Assembly: GCA_013306675.1 (NCBI GenBank)
Contig: JABLUY010000040.1
Span: 62,001-126,000 of the forward strand
Reading direction: 5' to 3'
Length of the DNA: 64,000 nt
Origin: Thraustochytrium sp. TN22
Taxonomy: Eukaryota > Sar > Bigyra > Thraustochytrida > Thraustochytriidae
A program made the translations under genes and the position numbers. Of the stretch, positions 38,843-49,705 are shown piece after piece. The notes beneath the pieces were generated by a model. It was not told the origin of the DNA and searched no databases. It worked only from the letters and a program-made list of their open reading frames with translations. Positions within the stretch are counted from its first letter, which is position 1. Every line of letters begins with the position of its first letter.

Positions 38843-40831
38843 CGCTTGAGCGCTGCTGGCCCGCCCGCCAGCCCCCAAGCAGCAAGGCGCGCCCCTTTGC
38901 GCGCGCGCGCTGCCGCTGCGCCTTCGCCGCGCCGCCCGCCCGCCCCGTGCGACGCCGCGGTCTGCGTCCTGCCAGTGCGGCGCGGGCGAAGCGAGCGAGC
39001 CGCCGACGGCTGGCCTGACTGTGACTGTGTTCGAGGAGTCTCAGCTCAGAGCGAGCGACTCGAAGCGAGGCGAGAGAAACACAGCCAGATCAGATGTCGC
39101 CCACGCGTCGCCCACGCGGCACGGCCTGCCATCCACCTCGCCACTACCATTGCGCAGCCCGCGGTCGAGGTGGAGCCTGAGTTAGGTGGAGCTCAGTCAG
39201 CCGCGAGGTCAGCTCCTCCGCTTCACCTCCGAATCCTCCCGGCTCCTGGAGAAGGATACCACTCGCCAGGGGTTGTACCAGTACCAGGTAACACGGTACC
39301 CACCCGCGAGAGGTACTTGCGAGGCTCTCCACAGTCCTTGGGAAATGTGAGCCAAGCAATCGAGTCGAGCGGTCGTCCTCCTGCGCGCTGCGCTGTTTGT
39401 TGGCCAGCCGCTGTCCGCAGAGGCCTGGAGCACCGCAGCGCAGCTGGCCGAGCCTCACCACCTTCTCTAGCTAAGCAGAGCTACGAATTTAATTGACCCC
39501 TACGAGGTTGGACTCGAACGCAAACAGCACTGACACCAGGCACGCACACCAGGCGGAGCATCGCGAGCCTCGCCGGGCCGCCCACCTCGTCCCTCGGCGC
39601 TGCCTGCCGGCGGTCCTTGGGCGTCCTCGGGTGTCCTCACCGGTTCTCGCGCTCGCGACTCGGAGGGCCACGGCCTTCGCCAACCAATCAGCCAGTGAGA
39701 GCTACGGTCGAGCACTCAGCGCAGCTTCCTTGGCTTGCGGTCGCTCGTTTCCTCTCCGATTCGAGTTTGATCTCCCTCCACGCCTGGCAACTTAGAGCTA
39801 ACATAAGCAGGCAGGCAGGCAGGCAGGCGTGACCTCAACGACCAAGCTCAGATTCAAATTCAAATTCAAAACCAAAATCAAACTCTGAGCGCCACGCCAC
39901 GCCACGCCACGCACCGGCGGGCAGGCAGACGGCTGCCGCAGCCAGCAGACCAGCGGCGGCGGCGGCGGCGCGCGGGCGGCCGCCCCGGGACAGGCGGGCG
40001 GGCGGGCAGGCGCGGCGGCGAGGTGGACAGTCCGAGGCGGAGTCGGCGCCCGCACAAGCAGTGGTTACTTCGTCACAGCGCGGCCGCTCAACGAAACGCG
40101 GCAGGCAGGCCTAGCCTAGTAGCTAGACTCGGGCTCGGTCGGACCCGAGGCTGAGCCGCCCCTGTCGCCGCCGCGCCGCGGTCTCGCCTCGCCTCGTCAC
40201 GTCACGTCACGTCACGTCTCGTCTCGTCTCGTTCGTCTCGTCTCGTCTCGGCTCCTCTCGTCTCCGAGTCGTCTCGGCTCGTCAAGTCTCGTGCTGCAGC
40301 TGCCCGGGGCGGGGCGGGCAGCAGAGCGCACCGGGCTCGGCGCGAGCGGCGGGCGCGACGCGACGCGACGACGCGGCGCGGCGCGAGGAGAGACGACGCA
40401 ACGCGAACGAGCGCAGCGCTTGGGCGCCGGGCGTCTGGCTGCTGGGCGGCATTGACCCGACGAGGCCGAGCTCGCCGTCGCGGACACGTGCTCGGCGCTT
40501 CCGCCGGATCAGGTCCCGTTTCGGCCAAACCGACGAGTAACCTAAGGGAAACGGCGGGTTGCGCAGGTGGTGCGAACCTAGCAGATCGTGCCTGCGCGAG
40601 CGCCCGGGGCGCCCAGCTGAAGGGAGAGGAGCCAGTGCTGTGGTATGCAAGCGTGAGGCGCTGCGGGCGCGAGGCTTCTGGGGCTGAGGCGAGCGCGTTT
40701 GCGCCTAAGGGCAAAGCGATCATGAAGTGCCATCTTTGCAGTGATCATCAGTATCAAGCCCATTACTTCGATCCAGTACCCCAAATTTGACCTCGATACA
40801 CAAAAAAAGCAACGTAGTCAGGACGTATCTG
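38843..40831. other. Gene-poor spacer upstream of the MULE
   Basis: No supported gene. It holds (CAGG)5 near 39810, (CCACG)n near 39890, a (CGTCA/CGTCT)n tract at 40194-40275 and AT-richer sequence near 39840-39885 and 40790-40830. The last part may contain the 3' end of the MULE, but no terminal inverted repeat was recognised. Confidence 0.5.
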
Positions 40832-43800
40832 TTATTTAGCAAAAAGGTAAGATATTTGGAGAGATATTTGATTCAGAAGTGGGCTTCTGGCAACAAGAGC
40901 ACAACTTTGGGGATGGTGTACGGAGAGCAACTGAAAGGATGGTGACAGAGAGGATGGAGACGTGGGAGCGGGGCTGTTTGGCTGACACAAGAAGCCGCGC
41001 ATGCGATGGTTTGACTTAATTAAAAATATCATTTTCGTTGATCTGACAAGGTGATGTCCAGAAGCAGAGAGCAGACGAGCTGGCCTGGCTCCGTGTGGTT
41101 CAGAGGGCCGTTCTGGGCGTCGCAAACCCCGCGCGGGCAGCGTCAAGATTGCTCGCCTGGCATCTAGCGAGCCTCCCACGCTCCTCCCACATCGACAGTG
41201 GCGGTGAGGGAAACGAAGATGGGGCTGTTGGAGATGGGGCATAAGTCCAAGGAGCCTCGTCTCGCGGTCCCTCTGATCCTGTTCGCGTCGTCGCTCGTTC
41301 TCCCTGGCGTGGTCGAGTACCTCGACGACATCCCGCAACGCGCTCGACTCGATGAAGCCGTCGAGCCCCTCGCCACGCGTCAAAGCGGCGTCTTGCGTAG
41401 CGCTCGGCTCCGTGTCCTGCGAGTCTACAACTCTCTCGTCAAGGTCCCCAGCCGCGATGCGATCGACGGCATCGAGAAATCCACTGATGGACTGCTGGTA
41501 GCCGAGGCAAAGCGTGCCCGGGTTGAAGCACTCGCCATTGAGTCGCCTGGCTTCATTTCGTGCGGCAAAAGCCTCCCTACGCCTTCTCTTGTTTCTTGTC
41601 GGCATAAGTGGCAGCGCGTGAGCAGCGTTGCCCCCAGAAGGAGAGTTCTGGATGCCCGTGCTGTCGACATCGAGCTCCTCATCGTCAGGGTCCCCGCGGC
41701 GAGCGAGACGACCCTCATGGGCTGCCGCTTCCTCCTCAGCTTGACGCTCGGCTGCGATCACCTGGTGCCGCCCGCTCGTGCGCAGGCGCTGCCTGGGCCT
41801 CCTAGCATCGTAGCGTGGCTGGACCTGGTCCGCGCGTCGATGGCTCCGGAGGTCCTCTGGCATGCGTACGAGGCCATCAGGTGTCATGGAGACTGGCCCA
41901 GGCGCTAAGCTATGCTGCCCGCCCGCAATCAGCTGCACCTTCGCAATGATCGCGAGGGCCGACTGCTTGACGGCATCAAGTCCAGCCAAGGACTGGACGG
42001 CGGCCAGCTCCGTGCCTTGCACGATATCTTCCAGCCTCCGCTCAATATCTCGCAGGGAGTCGACGAGCGATGCGTGGCGCTGCGCGTTCGCGTACTCATC
42101 GTCATCCTCGCTCTCCCCCACGAGGCCGAGCGGGCCGTCGCTCTCGGCGTCGCTCTCGGCGCTTGCAGCTGTAGCCGCTCCGACATCATGCTGGACCTCC
42201 CCATCAGAGCCGATGTCAGCGAATGCATCCTCAGCAGCGTCCTCCAGCATCGCCCAGGTCTCTTCGGGCGTGAATTTCACCATCGCACGCGGTAGGGCGG
42301 TGCGCCCGTTCACCTCCAAGTACATGAGGTCCACCATGGTGCGCCGGCGAGCTTCCAGCTTGAAGAGCAGGTACCCGACGCGCTTGTTGCTCTTGTTCTT
42401 GAAGAGGTATACCTTGAGCTTATGATGCCAGCTCTCGAGCAGCATCGTGGTCCGGATCACCTCGTCTGCACTGTTCACCGCGGCAGAGCGGTAGACTAGG
42501 CACCACGGCTCGAGGTCTGCCAGCCAGTACGTTTCGAGGTACGCGAGAAGCTCTGTCTGGTGGTCGCTCCGCAGCAGCTCCAGAATGTAGAAACGGAGCG
42601 TTTTAAGCCGCTCCTCGGAGTCCGCAAACATCATCATGTGCAGCGCGTTGTACACGTCGAAGATGAGACGATCCCTGTCACTCTGTCTTCTCGTTGCCCG
42701 CCTGGGACGGCTGCTGTTGTTGCTCCCACTCTCCTCACCCGGGCCATCACTCTGTGCACCACGATCGTTGGGGCCGATCCTGCCCCTCGCCTTGAGCTTG
42801 ATGTTTTTGTGCATCGCCTTGACGCAGTGCCACGTGCACCAGAAGCGCGGGATGCTGCCGAAGACCTCCCACGCAGCGCTGATCGGAGGCTCGGCCATGT
42901 CCGAGAAGAGAAAGTTGGGCTTCCAAGAGGCGCCGCCGTGCAGTGAGCGCAGCACTTGCCAAACAAGCTTGTACGTCTCCGTCGTCTCGCTGTTGAGCAC
43001 CACAAAGAGTACCTCGCGGCCACGGTTGTAGCTGTCAGCGACCATGACCGTAAAAAGCTTGACCTGGTCCTTGCTGCTGACGTTGTGTGTGGCGTCGAAG
43101 ATGAGATGGGAGCCATGGCTTCGCAGCATCCTCAGCATCTCCGCGTCCGCCATGGCGATAAAGTACAGGTCGTTCGGGGCCACCGCATCCTCTCCGAAGT
43201 GATGCATACCGACGCAGCGCGAGTCATCCTTACTCACACCATAGGGCTTGTACACCCGGTAGAAGTTGGGATTTGACTTGACACGGTTCATGACGTCGTC
43301 CTCGTCGACGGCCTTGTTCCTCCACGCGACGCCCTGCCAGCACTTCGAGGCTTCGATGGACTCAATGTCGGCCATGCTCAGGAGGTCGTCTCGACTGGCG
43401 GGGCGAACGTGTCGCAGTCCTTGGCGAGCAAGTTGGACGCTGCGAGGCTGGGTGAGCTTCTCGTAGATCTGCTGCTTCGTGAAGCCAGCATGAAAGAGTT
43501 CCTCGATTTGGTGCCTCATGTGGCTACTCAGCCGGCAGTCAAGGGGGCGCTCGGTAATGCCACACGTGTGCAGCATGTCGCTGGTCGCCCTGCTGTGACC
43601 ATGCAGGATCACGGCCAGGCCATGATGGTTGTTGAAGAACTTGATCTCCACCATGACGTCGCACCCATCGTCATGGTTTGTACGGGGCGCGCGCCCCTTC
43701 AGCTTGTTGAGGTTCTCTCGAGGCGGCGGCGTGAACGAAGCCAGCTCCGGGATCGTCTGCGCCATTTCCACAAGCTTACCGCAGGCCGCGAACGCGCCAC

Positions 43801-45079
43801 GCACCAGCTCTTCGTCGAGATTCACCACGGCCGTATCCTTTGAGGCTTGCTGCTGGATGTCCATCGCAGGCGCGCCGACGGCCGTCGACAGCGCGGCACC
43901 CTCGGCCGTCGACTGCGCGGCGTCCACGGCCGCCGACTGCGCGGCGTCCACGGCCGCCGACTGCGCGGCATCCACGGCCGCCGACTGCGCGGCGTCCACG
44001 GCCGCCGACTGCGCGGCGTCCAAGCCTGCAGACGAGGCAGCACCCCTTGGAGCAACCTTGCGAAGCCACTTCGCGTGCATGCCGAGATGGTAGAAGCATG
44101 CATGCATCTTCTCCAGCAGCTCATCGGGGTTCTCTCTCGGGTGTGCTCTTTGCACCGCAGGAGGGAGTCGGCCACGTTGAATGGCTTCGACACGAGCTAG
44201 ACGCAGCGCGTTCGTGCGATCCTCGAACCACTTTGACCTCCAATGCGTTGCGCCGATGCGAAGCCGCGCCGGCCCGCCATTGCTGTTCCTCCGTTCGACG
44301 ATCTCTCGGAGCAGCTCCTGCAGGACAAAGAGGTCGTGCAGCGCATGTTTTAGCTGCTTGAGCGACTCGTCCTTGCTCGGGTTCTCGTAGCACCGCTTCG
44401 CCTCCTTCGACCTGCAGACCAACTTCAGCTTCAGCGCCGCCGGATCGCGCGCGTCCGAGCCGTCCACCAGACCGAGCTTGTCCCAGTGGCTCGAGTCTGA
44501 GCTTCCCTTCTGGTCGGTCTTGAAGAATCTGTGTCGATCAGAACTCCGAACTGGGAGGTTGCGGCTGGTCTGGACAGCCGTTGAATTGAGTAGCGCCTGC
44601 TCGCACCGCGTCACGTCTCTGAGAAGAACATCCTTCGGCCGTTTGCGCTTGAGCGCCGTGAGAGTCATTCCCATCTCCTCAGGCATGGACTCCGCGTGGT
44701 CTTTCTCCATGCAAAGCACTGAGGCGCGCCTGCCGTCCCTGCTCGGCGAGCCGCCCTTGAAAGAGACTTCCTTCAGCTGCCAGATGAACGAGTAGAACCC
44801 GCCAGTCCATCCAGACCCACCATCGCGCTTGTTGAAATAGACGCCTTTGGAGACCGTCATGGTCGAGTCCACCTGGAGCGCGCGCAGCATCTCCACTGCG
44901 TCGCAGGGATTCTCGAAGACGAAGATCTCGCCGGACTTCCGGTCCGAAGCTGTGCAGACGCACAGCTCACGGAACTCGTCCAGCTTCGATGGGTGTAGGT
45001 TCGACGCGGGCGGCACGGGCGGCGTGGTGGATTGCGTGGATCCGGCCGCAGACACAGCGAACTCATCCGAGCCATCCAT
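40832..45079 (-). CDS. MULE-type (Mutator-like) DDE transposase, full length
   Basis: 1415 aa from ATG 45079, with no stop or frameshift. The MULE DDE core sits near residues 640-910: HLIFDATHNVSS (first Asp), NFLFSDMAEPP (second Asp), FWCTWHCVKAMH (the C..H signature) and TMLLESWHHKLKV (Glu). A long N-terminal region has a conserved-looking domain (about 20-110) and Asp-Ala-Ala-Gln-Ser-Ala-Ala-Val octapeptide repeats encoded by 24-bp units at ~43880-44025. The C-terminus is long and low in conservation. MULE transposases cut and paste DNA. Integrity implies a recent insertion or a domesticated gene. Terminal repeats were not found by eye. Confidence 0.85.
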   Translation of the reverse strand: MDGSDEFAVSAAGSTQSTTPPVPPASNLHPSKLDEFRELCVCTASDRKSGEIFVFENPCDAVEMLRALQVDSTMTVSKGVYFNKRDGGSGWTGGFYSFIWQLKEVSFKGGSPSRDGRRASVLCMEKDHAESMPEEMGMTLTALKRKRPKDVLLRDVTRCEQALLNSTAVQTSRNLPVRSSDRHRFFKTDQKGSSDSSHWDKLGLVDGSDARDPAALKLKLVCRSKEAKRCYENPSKDESLKQLKHALHDLFVLQELLREIVERRNSNGGPARLRIGATHWRSKWFEDRTNALRLARVEAIQRGRLPPAVQRAHPRENPDELLEKMHACFYHLGMHAKWLRKVAPRGAASSAGLDAAQSAAVDAAQSAAVDAAQSAAVDAAQSAAVDAAQSTAEGAALSTAVGAPAMDIQQQASKDTAVVNLDEELVRGAFAACGKLVEMAQTIPELASFTPPPRENLNKLKGRAPRTNHDDGCDVMVEIKFFNNHHGLAVILHGHSRATSDMLHTCGITERPLDCRLSSHMRHQIEELFHAGFTKQQIYEKLTQPRSVQLARQGLRHVRPASRDDLLSMADIESIEASKCWQGVAWRNKAVDEDDVMNRVKSNPNFYRVYKPYGVSKDDSRCVGMHHFGEDAVAPNDLYFIAMADAEMLRMLRSHGSHLIFDATHNVSSKDQVKLFTVMVADSYNRGREVLFVVLNSETTETYKLVWQVLRSLHGGASWKPNFLFSDMAEPPISAAWEVFGSIPRFWCTWHCVKAMHKNIKLKARGRIGPNDRGAQSDGPGEESGSNNSSRPRRATRRQSDRDRLIFDVYNALHMMMFADSEERLKTLRFYILELLRSDHQTELLAYLETYWLADLEPWCLVYRSAAVNSADEVIRTTMLLESWHHKLKVYLFKNKSNKRVGYLLFKLEARRRTMVDLMYLEVNGRTALPRAMVKFTPEETWAMLEDAAEDAFADIGSDGEVQHDVGAATAASAESDAESDGPLGLVGESEDDDEYANAQRHASLVDSLRDIERRLEDIVQGTELAAVQSLAGLDAVKQSALAIIAKVQLIAGGQHSLAPGPVSMTPDGLVRMPEDLRSHRRADQVQPRYDARRPRQRLRTSGRHQVIAAERQAEEEAAAHEGRLARRGDPDDEELDVDSTGIQNSPSGGNAAHALPLMPTRNKRRRREAFAARNEARRLNGECFNPGTLCLGYQQSISGFLDAVDRIAAGDLDERVVDSQDTEPSATQDAALTRGEGLDGFIESSALRDVVEVLDHARENERRREQDQRDRETRLLGLMPHLQQPHLRFPHRHCRCGRSVGGSLDARRAILTLPARGLRRPERPSEPHGARPARLLSASGHHLVRSTKMIFLIKSNHRMRGFLCQPNSPAPTSPSSLSPSFQLLSVHHPQSCALVARSPLLNQISLQISYLFAK
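43880..44030 (-). repeat. 24-bp tandem repeats inside the MULE transposase gene
   Basis: About six units with core GGCCGCCGACTGCGCGGC on the plus strand, each encoding an octapeptide. The frame is preserved. Confidence 0.9.
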
Positions 45080-45994
45080 CGGCTACTGACGAGCTTGTGC
45101 TCGCGCGGCGGGGCGAGGCGAGAGCGACACTTGCGCAGCGCGCGGGCCCGCCCCGGGGCGCGCCGCCGCGCGCTCGCCGCCCGCCGCTCGCCGCCCGCGC
45201 AGCCCAGCCTGTCACGCCGTGGATGTATAACCGCCGCACGATGGATCGATCCACCTCGCGACCTCGCGCGCGCCTCGAGAGGCTGCGCCGCGCGAGCGAC
45301 TGGAGTCCGTGTGCTGGCGCCGCGCGCCCGCGTGGCGGCGCCCGCCGCCGCCGCCACCGCACGCTCCTACCCGCGCGCAACCGCGGCCGCACGTTGAAGG
45401 TCTGTGGATGCAAGGCCACCTACACCCATGCAGGCATGGCTCTTGACGTGGCGCGCGCCCCGGCGACGCGGCGCTGCTAGGGCCGGGGGAGGGGGCTCGA
45501 GAGCCCACTAGACCCCCCGCGGTGGCTGCCGCACGCTCCACGCCGCGCCAGAGCTCACGGCGCTTCGCAGCCGCCGAGCCAGGGCAGCCGCCGCCGCGAT
45601 GGCCGCCAGGGGAAAAACCTGCGCGCAGCACTGAGCGGGCGGGTGCCCCCGCAGGAGCCCATTTCTGCTTGAGCGCCCCTAGAAGGCATGGCGCTCTGCG
45701 GGGATGCCCGATTCCGGTGATTTTCGGCCCTCGGCGGGAACGTGGGGCCTGGCGCTAATCGGGCGGAAGCCACGGCCAGGGGTCGCAGACGAGCGTGCCC
45801 GCGACGCGCCTAACTAGGACGCAAAAGGAAGGCGCGTGCGCGGCGCGGCGCAGAGCGGCGCGGCGCGGCGCGCGGCGCAGGCGCGGGAGGGAGACAAGGA
45901 GGGAGGGCGCGCCGCGCGCGCGCGCGGCGGGGCTGCTGAGCGCGGTGCGGCGGCGCGCGGCACGGCGAGGCAAGGCCGGCCGCGGAGAAGCGCC
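45080..45994. other. Bidirectional GC-rich upstream region
   Basis: 915 bp between the divergent MULE and PIP kinase starts. No gene is supported; the open frames follow GC composition. It probably holds both promoters, but no TATA-like motif is evident. Confidence 0.4.
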
Positions 45995-48900
45995 ATGGAG
46001 TCCATGAAGGCGATCGCGACGAAGCGGTCGCTGCGGCTGCGGCTGACGTCGCGGCTGAGCGAGCAGACGTTGCGCGACGTGGCGGACGCGACGCGGTTCA
46101 AGCCCAAGGAGATCCGCAAGCTGCACCAGCAATTCCTGCACATCGCGGATGTGGACGGGAAGCTGGGCCCGAACGGGTTCCGACAGAGCATGGGCATCCT
46201 GGGCATGGTGCAGGACAGCATCTTGTGCCAGCGGCTGTTCTCCGTCTTCAACGCGTCGCAGACCGGGTACATCACGTTCGAGGAGTTTGCGCGCGGCCTG
46301 GGCGTGCTGGTCAAGGGCACGGTGGACGAGAAGCTGGAGTTCGCCTTTGCCATGACGGATATCGACGGCTCGGGCGAGATCACCTTGGGCGAGCTGGAGA
46401 TCACCGTGGACTCCATCATGCGCATCTACAGCGGCATCATGGGCAGCGTGAGCATCGCCACGCTGGACAAGAGCAAGATCCGCAACATGTTCAACCGGCT
46501 CGACCGCAACAAGGATGGCATGATCACGCTGGATGAGTACAAGCGCGGCATGAAGCAGCACCCGGAGTTCGTCGCGAGCCTGCGCGGTTCGGACCTCTTC
46601 ACGGTCGGCCAGAACAACATCATTAAGGAGGGCCAGAGCAAGGTTCGCCGCTACCGCCGCGTGTGCAAGAGCGTCGTCGCGGACATCAACGAGGCGATGC
46701 AGCTTCTGGACGCCATTTCCATCGGCATTAGTAGCGCGGACGTCAGCGACGACGAGCTTCCGCGCGCGAATGGCGGCCCCTTGGGCGCGAGCGGCGCGCG
46801 CGTCTCGGGTCTCGACAGCGTGCCCATTACGACGGGCCAGCGTCGCCGCCCTCCCGCCAGCGTCACGAGCGAGAGCACGCTGCTCTCGGACGACGTGGAG
46901 ACCGAGTGGGAGTCCTTTTATGAGGACGAGGAGGAGGACGAGGAGGAGGACGAGGAGGAGAACGACGATGATGTCAGCAAGGGCGCCCCCAGGGCCGCCA
47001 GCGGCGAGAAGGAGTCGATTGTAGTGGCCGAAATGGCCGCGACCACCGCCGCCGCCGGCGACGACAAGAGTCCGGGCAGCGCAGCAAGCAGCAGCAGCAA
47101 CAGCAACAGCGGCAGCGACAAGCCGAGCGGGCCAAGCGGCGAGGTAGACGCGGCTGCGGCCGTGTCGGAGGTCTTGTCCGCCGAGGCCCGCAAGCGCGAG
47201 CGCGAGGAGAGGAGACAGCCCGGGCACGACTTGGGCCCCGCCGCGCGGGCCGCGGAGCAGCTGGTGGGCGCCAACACCACGGTCCGCGGCGCAGAACCGG
47301 GTGGTCGCTCGTCGCGGCCCGCGGCCCGCGCGGTCAAGCCGCGGCCTTTGTCGACGGACGAGGCCGACATGATCCCGCTCGATGACCGCCTCATGAGCGT
47401 GCTGCTGACGATCCAGGCCAAGATGCAGGCGGTGCTGGAGGACACGGCGCCCAAGAAGAAGAAGGGCAGCAAGGGCGGGCGCGACGGGGACGTTCCCGCC
47501 GTAGCCGTCCCACCGCGCGTCAACGTGGAGCGGCGCGGCGACAGCACGGGCGACACCGGCGCGGGCGCTGGCGCCGGCGGCAACGAGGACGCTGGTCTGT
47601 TACGGCGCGCGTCAACGCGCAGCTCGCGCGAGAGCGACCCCAGCGTGGAGAACGGCGCCACGGGCGCGGGCGAGCCGCGGCGCTCCACGGCGTCAACGGC
47701 CGGGTCGGAGCACGGTGGTATGCGCGTACGCGACTTCGTCGTTGACGAGGAGCTGATCCGGCAGACGTTGCTCAACAGCCCGACCGGCACGGACCGCGAG
47801 GCGTGGCGCGCCTCGGACCGCATGGGCGTAACGCCCATCGACGGTGGCCTGGGCGGCGACGATGAGGACGACCTCGGCGAAGACCTGGACAAGGAGGAAG
47901 ATGGAGAGGACGGCAGCCAGGTGGACGGCGAGGTGCTCGGCCGGTACCTGGCGTCAGCGCAAAAGGGTTCGACAGTCTTCTTTGGCCATAAGAATTGGGA
48001 CCTGGTCATCAACGTCATGAAGGGCATCCAGATGGCCGTGGGCCGGTCCGCTGCCGAGTCGGCGCGGCCGCTGAACCAGATGGACTTTAGCATCAAGGAG
48101 AAGTACACGCTGGTGGCCGGGTCCAAGATTGGCCGCCACGCCTCATCCAAGGGCATGGGCGGGCTAAAGGACATCGACAGCGACCGCACGGGCCGCTCCT
48201 GCCGCTTCGTTGACTATGCGCCCTTTGTGTACTGCAAGCTGCGCGAGCACTTTGGCATCCGCAACGAGGACTATGTGCACTCCATCGGCCCCGGCAACAT
48301 GCTCAGCAACCTCATGCTCGGTAGCCTCTCGTCCCTGGCGGAGCTCGGCTCCGAGGGCAAGTCCGGGTCCTTCTTCTACTTCACATCGGACGGCCAGTTC
48401 ATGGTCAAGACCGTGCGCAAGGACGAGCACAAGCTGCTGCGCAGCATCCTGCCCCAGTATTACTACCACATGACGCGCAGCGACCGCGTCGACTCGCTGC
48501 TCTGCCGCATCGTCGGCAGCCACGTGCTGCGCCTCAGCAAGAACAGCAAGATTGGCGCCAACAAAATCTACTTTGTCGTCATGACAAACATGATGCACAC
48601 CGACCTCAAACTCGACCTGCGCTTCGACCTCAAGGGCTCCTGGGTCGGCCGCAAGGAGGGCGAGGCCGCGCGGCAGCAGGCCAAGGCCACGCTGAAGGAC
48701 GTCGACTTCACCGAGATGGGGCTCAAGATCCGCGTCGGCGCCGAGCGCAAGGAGCAGCTCATGGCCGCGCTGCGTCGCGACGCCGCCTTTCTCGAGGACA
48801 AACACATTATCGACTACAGCCTCCTGCTCGGCATCCACCGCCGCGCTCCGCCCGGCGTGGCCACCTCCGGCTCCGTGCACAGCATGGCCTCGGCTGCCTC

Positions 48901-49216
48901 TTCGCGCACCTCGGCCAATCGCATGTTCGGCCGCCGTTTCTCCGTCACCTCCTCCATCGACGGCGAGGAGCAGGACACGGACGAGCTTCAGCCCGAGCCG
49001 CCCTTTTTTCAGAACGACGACGGCGGCATGCGCTCCGAAGACGGCTCCGAAACCTACGTCATGGGCGTCATCGACTTCTTCACGCTGTACACCTCCCGCA
49101 AGGTGGCCGAGCGCATCGGCAAGGGCTTTGTGTACTCCCGCAACGGCATCTCCGTCGCGCCGCCCTCCAAATACGCCAAGCGCTTCATCGACTTTATGGA
49201 CCAGGCCATTGAGTGA
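45995..49216 (+). CDS. EF-hand-containing phosphatidylinositol phosphate kinase
   Basis: 1073 aa from ATG 45995 (MESMKAIATKRSLR). Residues ~25-200 form four EF-hands of the neuronal-calcium-sensor/calcineurin-B type. The third (D122, DIDGSGEITLGE) and fourth (D170, DRNKDGMITLDE) have full calcium ligands; the first two are degenerate. A ~430-residue acidic and Ser-rich linker follows. The PIP kinase domain starts near 648 and has GSFFYFTSDGQFMVKTV (~790), RFDLKGSWVGR (D878), IIDYSLLLGI (D940) and MGVIDFFTLYTSRKVAE at the end. It phosphorylates phosphatidylinositol phosphates at membranes, presumably under calcium control. A similar architecture is known from apicomplexan PIP5K. Confidence 0.94.
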   Translation: MESMKAIATKRSLRLRLTSRLSEQTLRDVADATRFKPKEIRKLHQQFLHIADVDGKLGPNGFRQSMGILGMVQDSILCQRLFSVFNASQTGYITFEEFARGLGVLVKGTVDEKLEFAFAMTDIDGSGEITLGELEITVDSIMRIYSGIMGSVSIATLDKSKIRNMFNRLDRNKDGMITLDEYKRGMKQHPEFVASLRGSDLFTVGQNNIIKEGQSKVRRYRRVCKSVVADINEAMQLLDAISIGISSADVSDDELPRANGGPLGASGARVSGLDSVPITTGQRRRPPASVTSESTLLSDDVETEWESFYEDEEEDEEEDEEENDDDVSKGAPRAASGEKESIVVAEMAATTAAAGDDKSPGSAASSSSNSNSGSDKPSGPSGEVDAAAAVSEVLSAEARKREREERRQPGHDLGPAARAAEQLVGANTTVRGAEPGGRSSRPAARAVKPRPLSTDEADMIPLDDRLMSVLLTIQAKMQAVLEDTAPKKKKGSKGGRDGDVPAVAVPPRVNVERRGDSTGDTGAGAGAGGNEDAGLLRRASTRSSRESDPSVENGATGAGEPRRSTASTAGSEHGGMRVRDFVVDEELIRQTLLNSPTGTDREAWRASDRMGVTPIDGGLGGDDEDDLGEDLDKEEDGEDGSQVDGEVLGRYLASAQKGSTVFFGHKNWDLVINVMKGIQMAVGRSAAESARPLNQMDFSIKEKYTLVAGSKIGRHASSKGMGGLKDIDSDRTGRSCRFVDYAPFVYCKLREHFGIRNEDYVHSIGPGNMLSNLMLGSLSSLAELGSEGKSGSFFYFTSDGQFMVKTVRKDEHKLLRSILPQYYYHMTRSDRVDSLLCRIVGSHVLRLSKNSKIGANKIYFVVMTNMMHTDLKLDLRFDLKGSWVGRKEGEAARQQAKATLKDVDFTEMGLKIRVGAERKEQLMAALRRDAAFLEDKHIIDYSLLLGIHRRAPPGVATSGSVHSMASAASSRTSANRMFGRRFSVTSSIDGEEQDTDELQPEPPFFQNDDGGMRSEDGSETYVMGVIDFFTLYTSRKVAERIGKGFVYSRNGISVAPPSKYAKRFIDFMDQAIE

Positions 49217-49705
49217 GCAAGCGAGCGAGCGCGCGCGCGCGCGAGCGAGCGAGCGAGCGAGCAAGCGCACGATGGCGCACCACAGCCAAGACGAAGGCGA
49301 GGTTGCACACGCAGGCATACCAAGGTGCTGCCTGTGTTAGCCTCTCCTCTCTTGGACACGACTCACAATCGGCAGTCCGCATGCTCCCACCCCGCCATGC
49401 ATTCACATATGTTTTCAATGATCAAGATGCTTGTAGACTTTCTCTTCGTCCTTGCTTCACAGCCGGATCAAGCTGTTCGTACGTGGTAAGTTAGACTTTC
49501 TTCTTTCCTTGTCTTGCAGTCTCTCATGCGCGGGGTCTGCACACCGATTTGAAAGAAAATAAAAAGGAATGAAAACACCGCTTTCTTCTGCTCTTCGTTT
49601 CCTGGCCGGCCTCCAAGGTTTCACAGTCGCGTTGCACGCTCTCTGCACACAACGCCAGAGGCGGTGAGGTGAGGTTGTTGTGGTCACAGGGGATGCGATG
49701 AACGC
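49217..49705. other. Convergent 3' spacer
   Basis: 489 bp between the PIP kinase and the V-ATPase subunit, tail to tail. It begins with a (GAGC/GCGC)n tract and contains AT-richer sequence with AATAAA-like words near 49557, plausible polyadenylation regions. No gene. Confidence 0.5.

Noticed and set aside
39500-39540. Possible tRNA T-arm (GTTCGAGTCC on the minus strand)
   Set aside because: Neighbouring bases do not form a T-stem, and no acceptor or anticodon arm can be drawn.
40452-40790. 112-codon plus-strand ORF before the MULE
   Set aside because: Arg/Ala-rich composition with one CxxC; no supporting motif or context.
45755-47227. 490-codon minus-strand frame opposite the PIP kinase
   Set aside because: It is the antisense shadow of a conserved EF-hand/kinase gene; composition (poly-Val/Leu/Ala) is a GC artefact.
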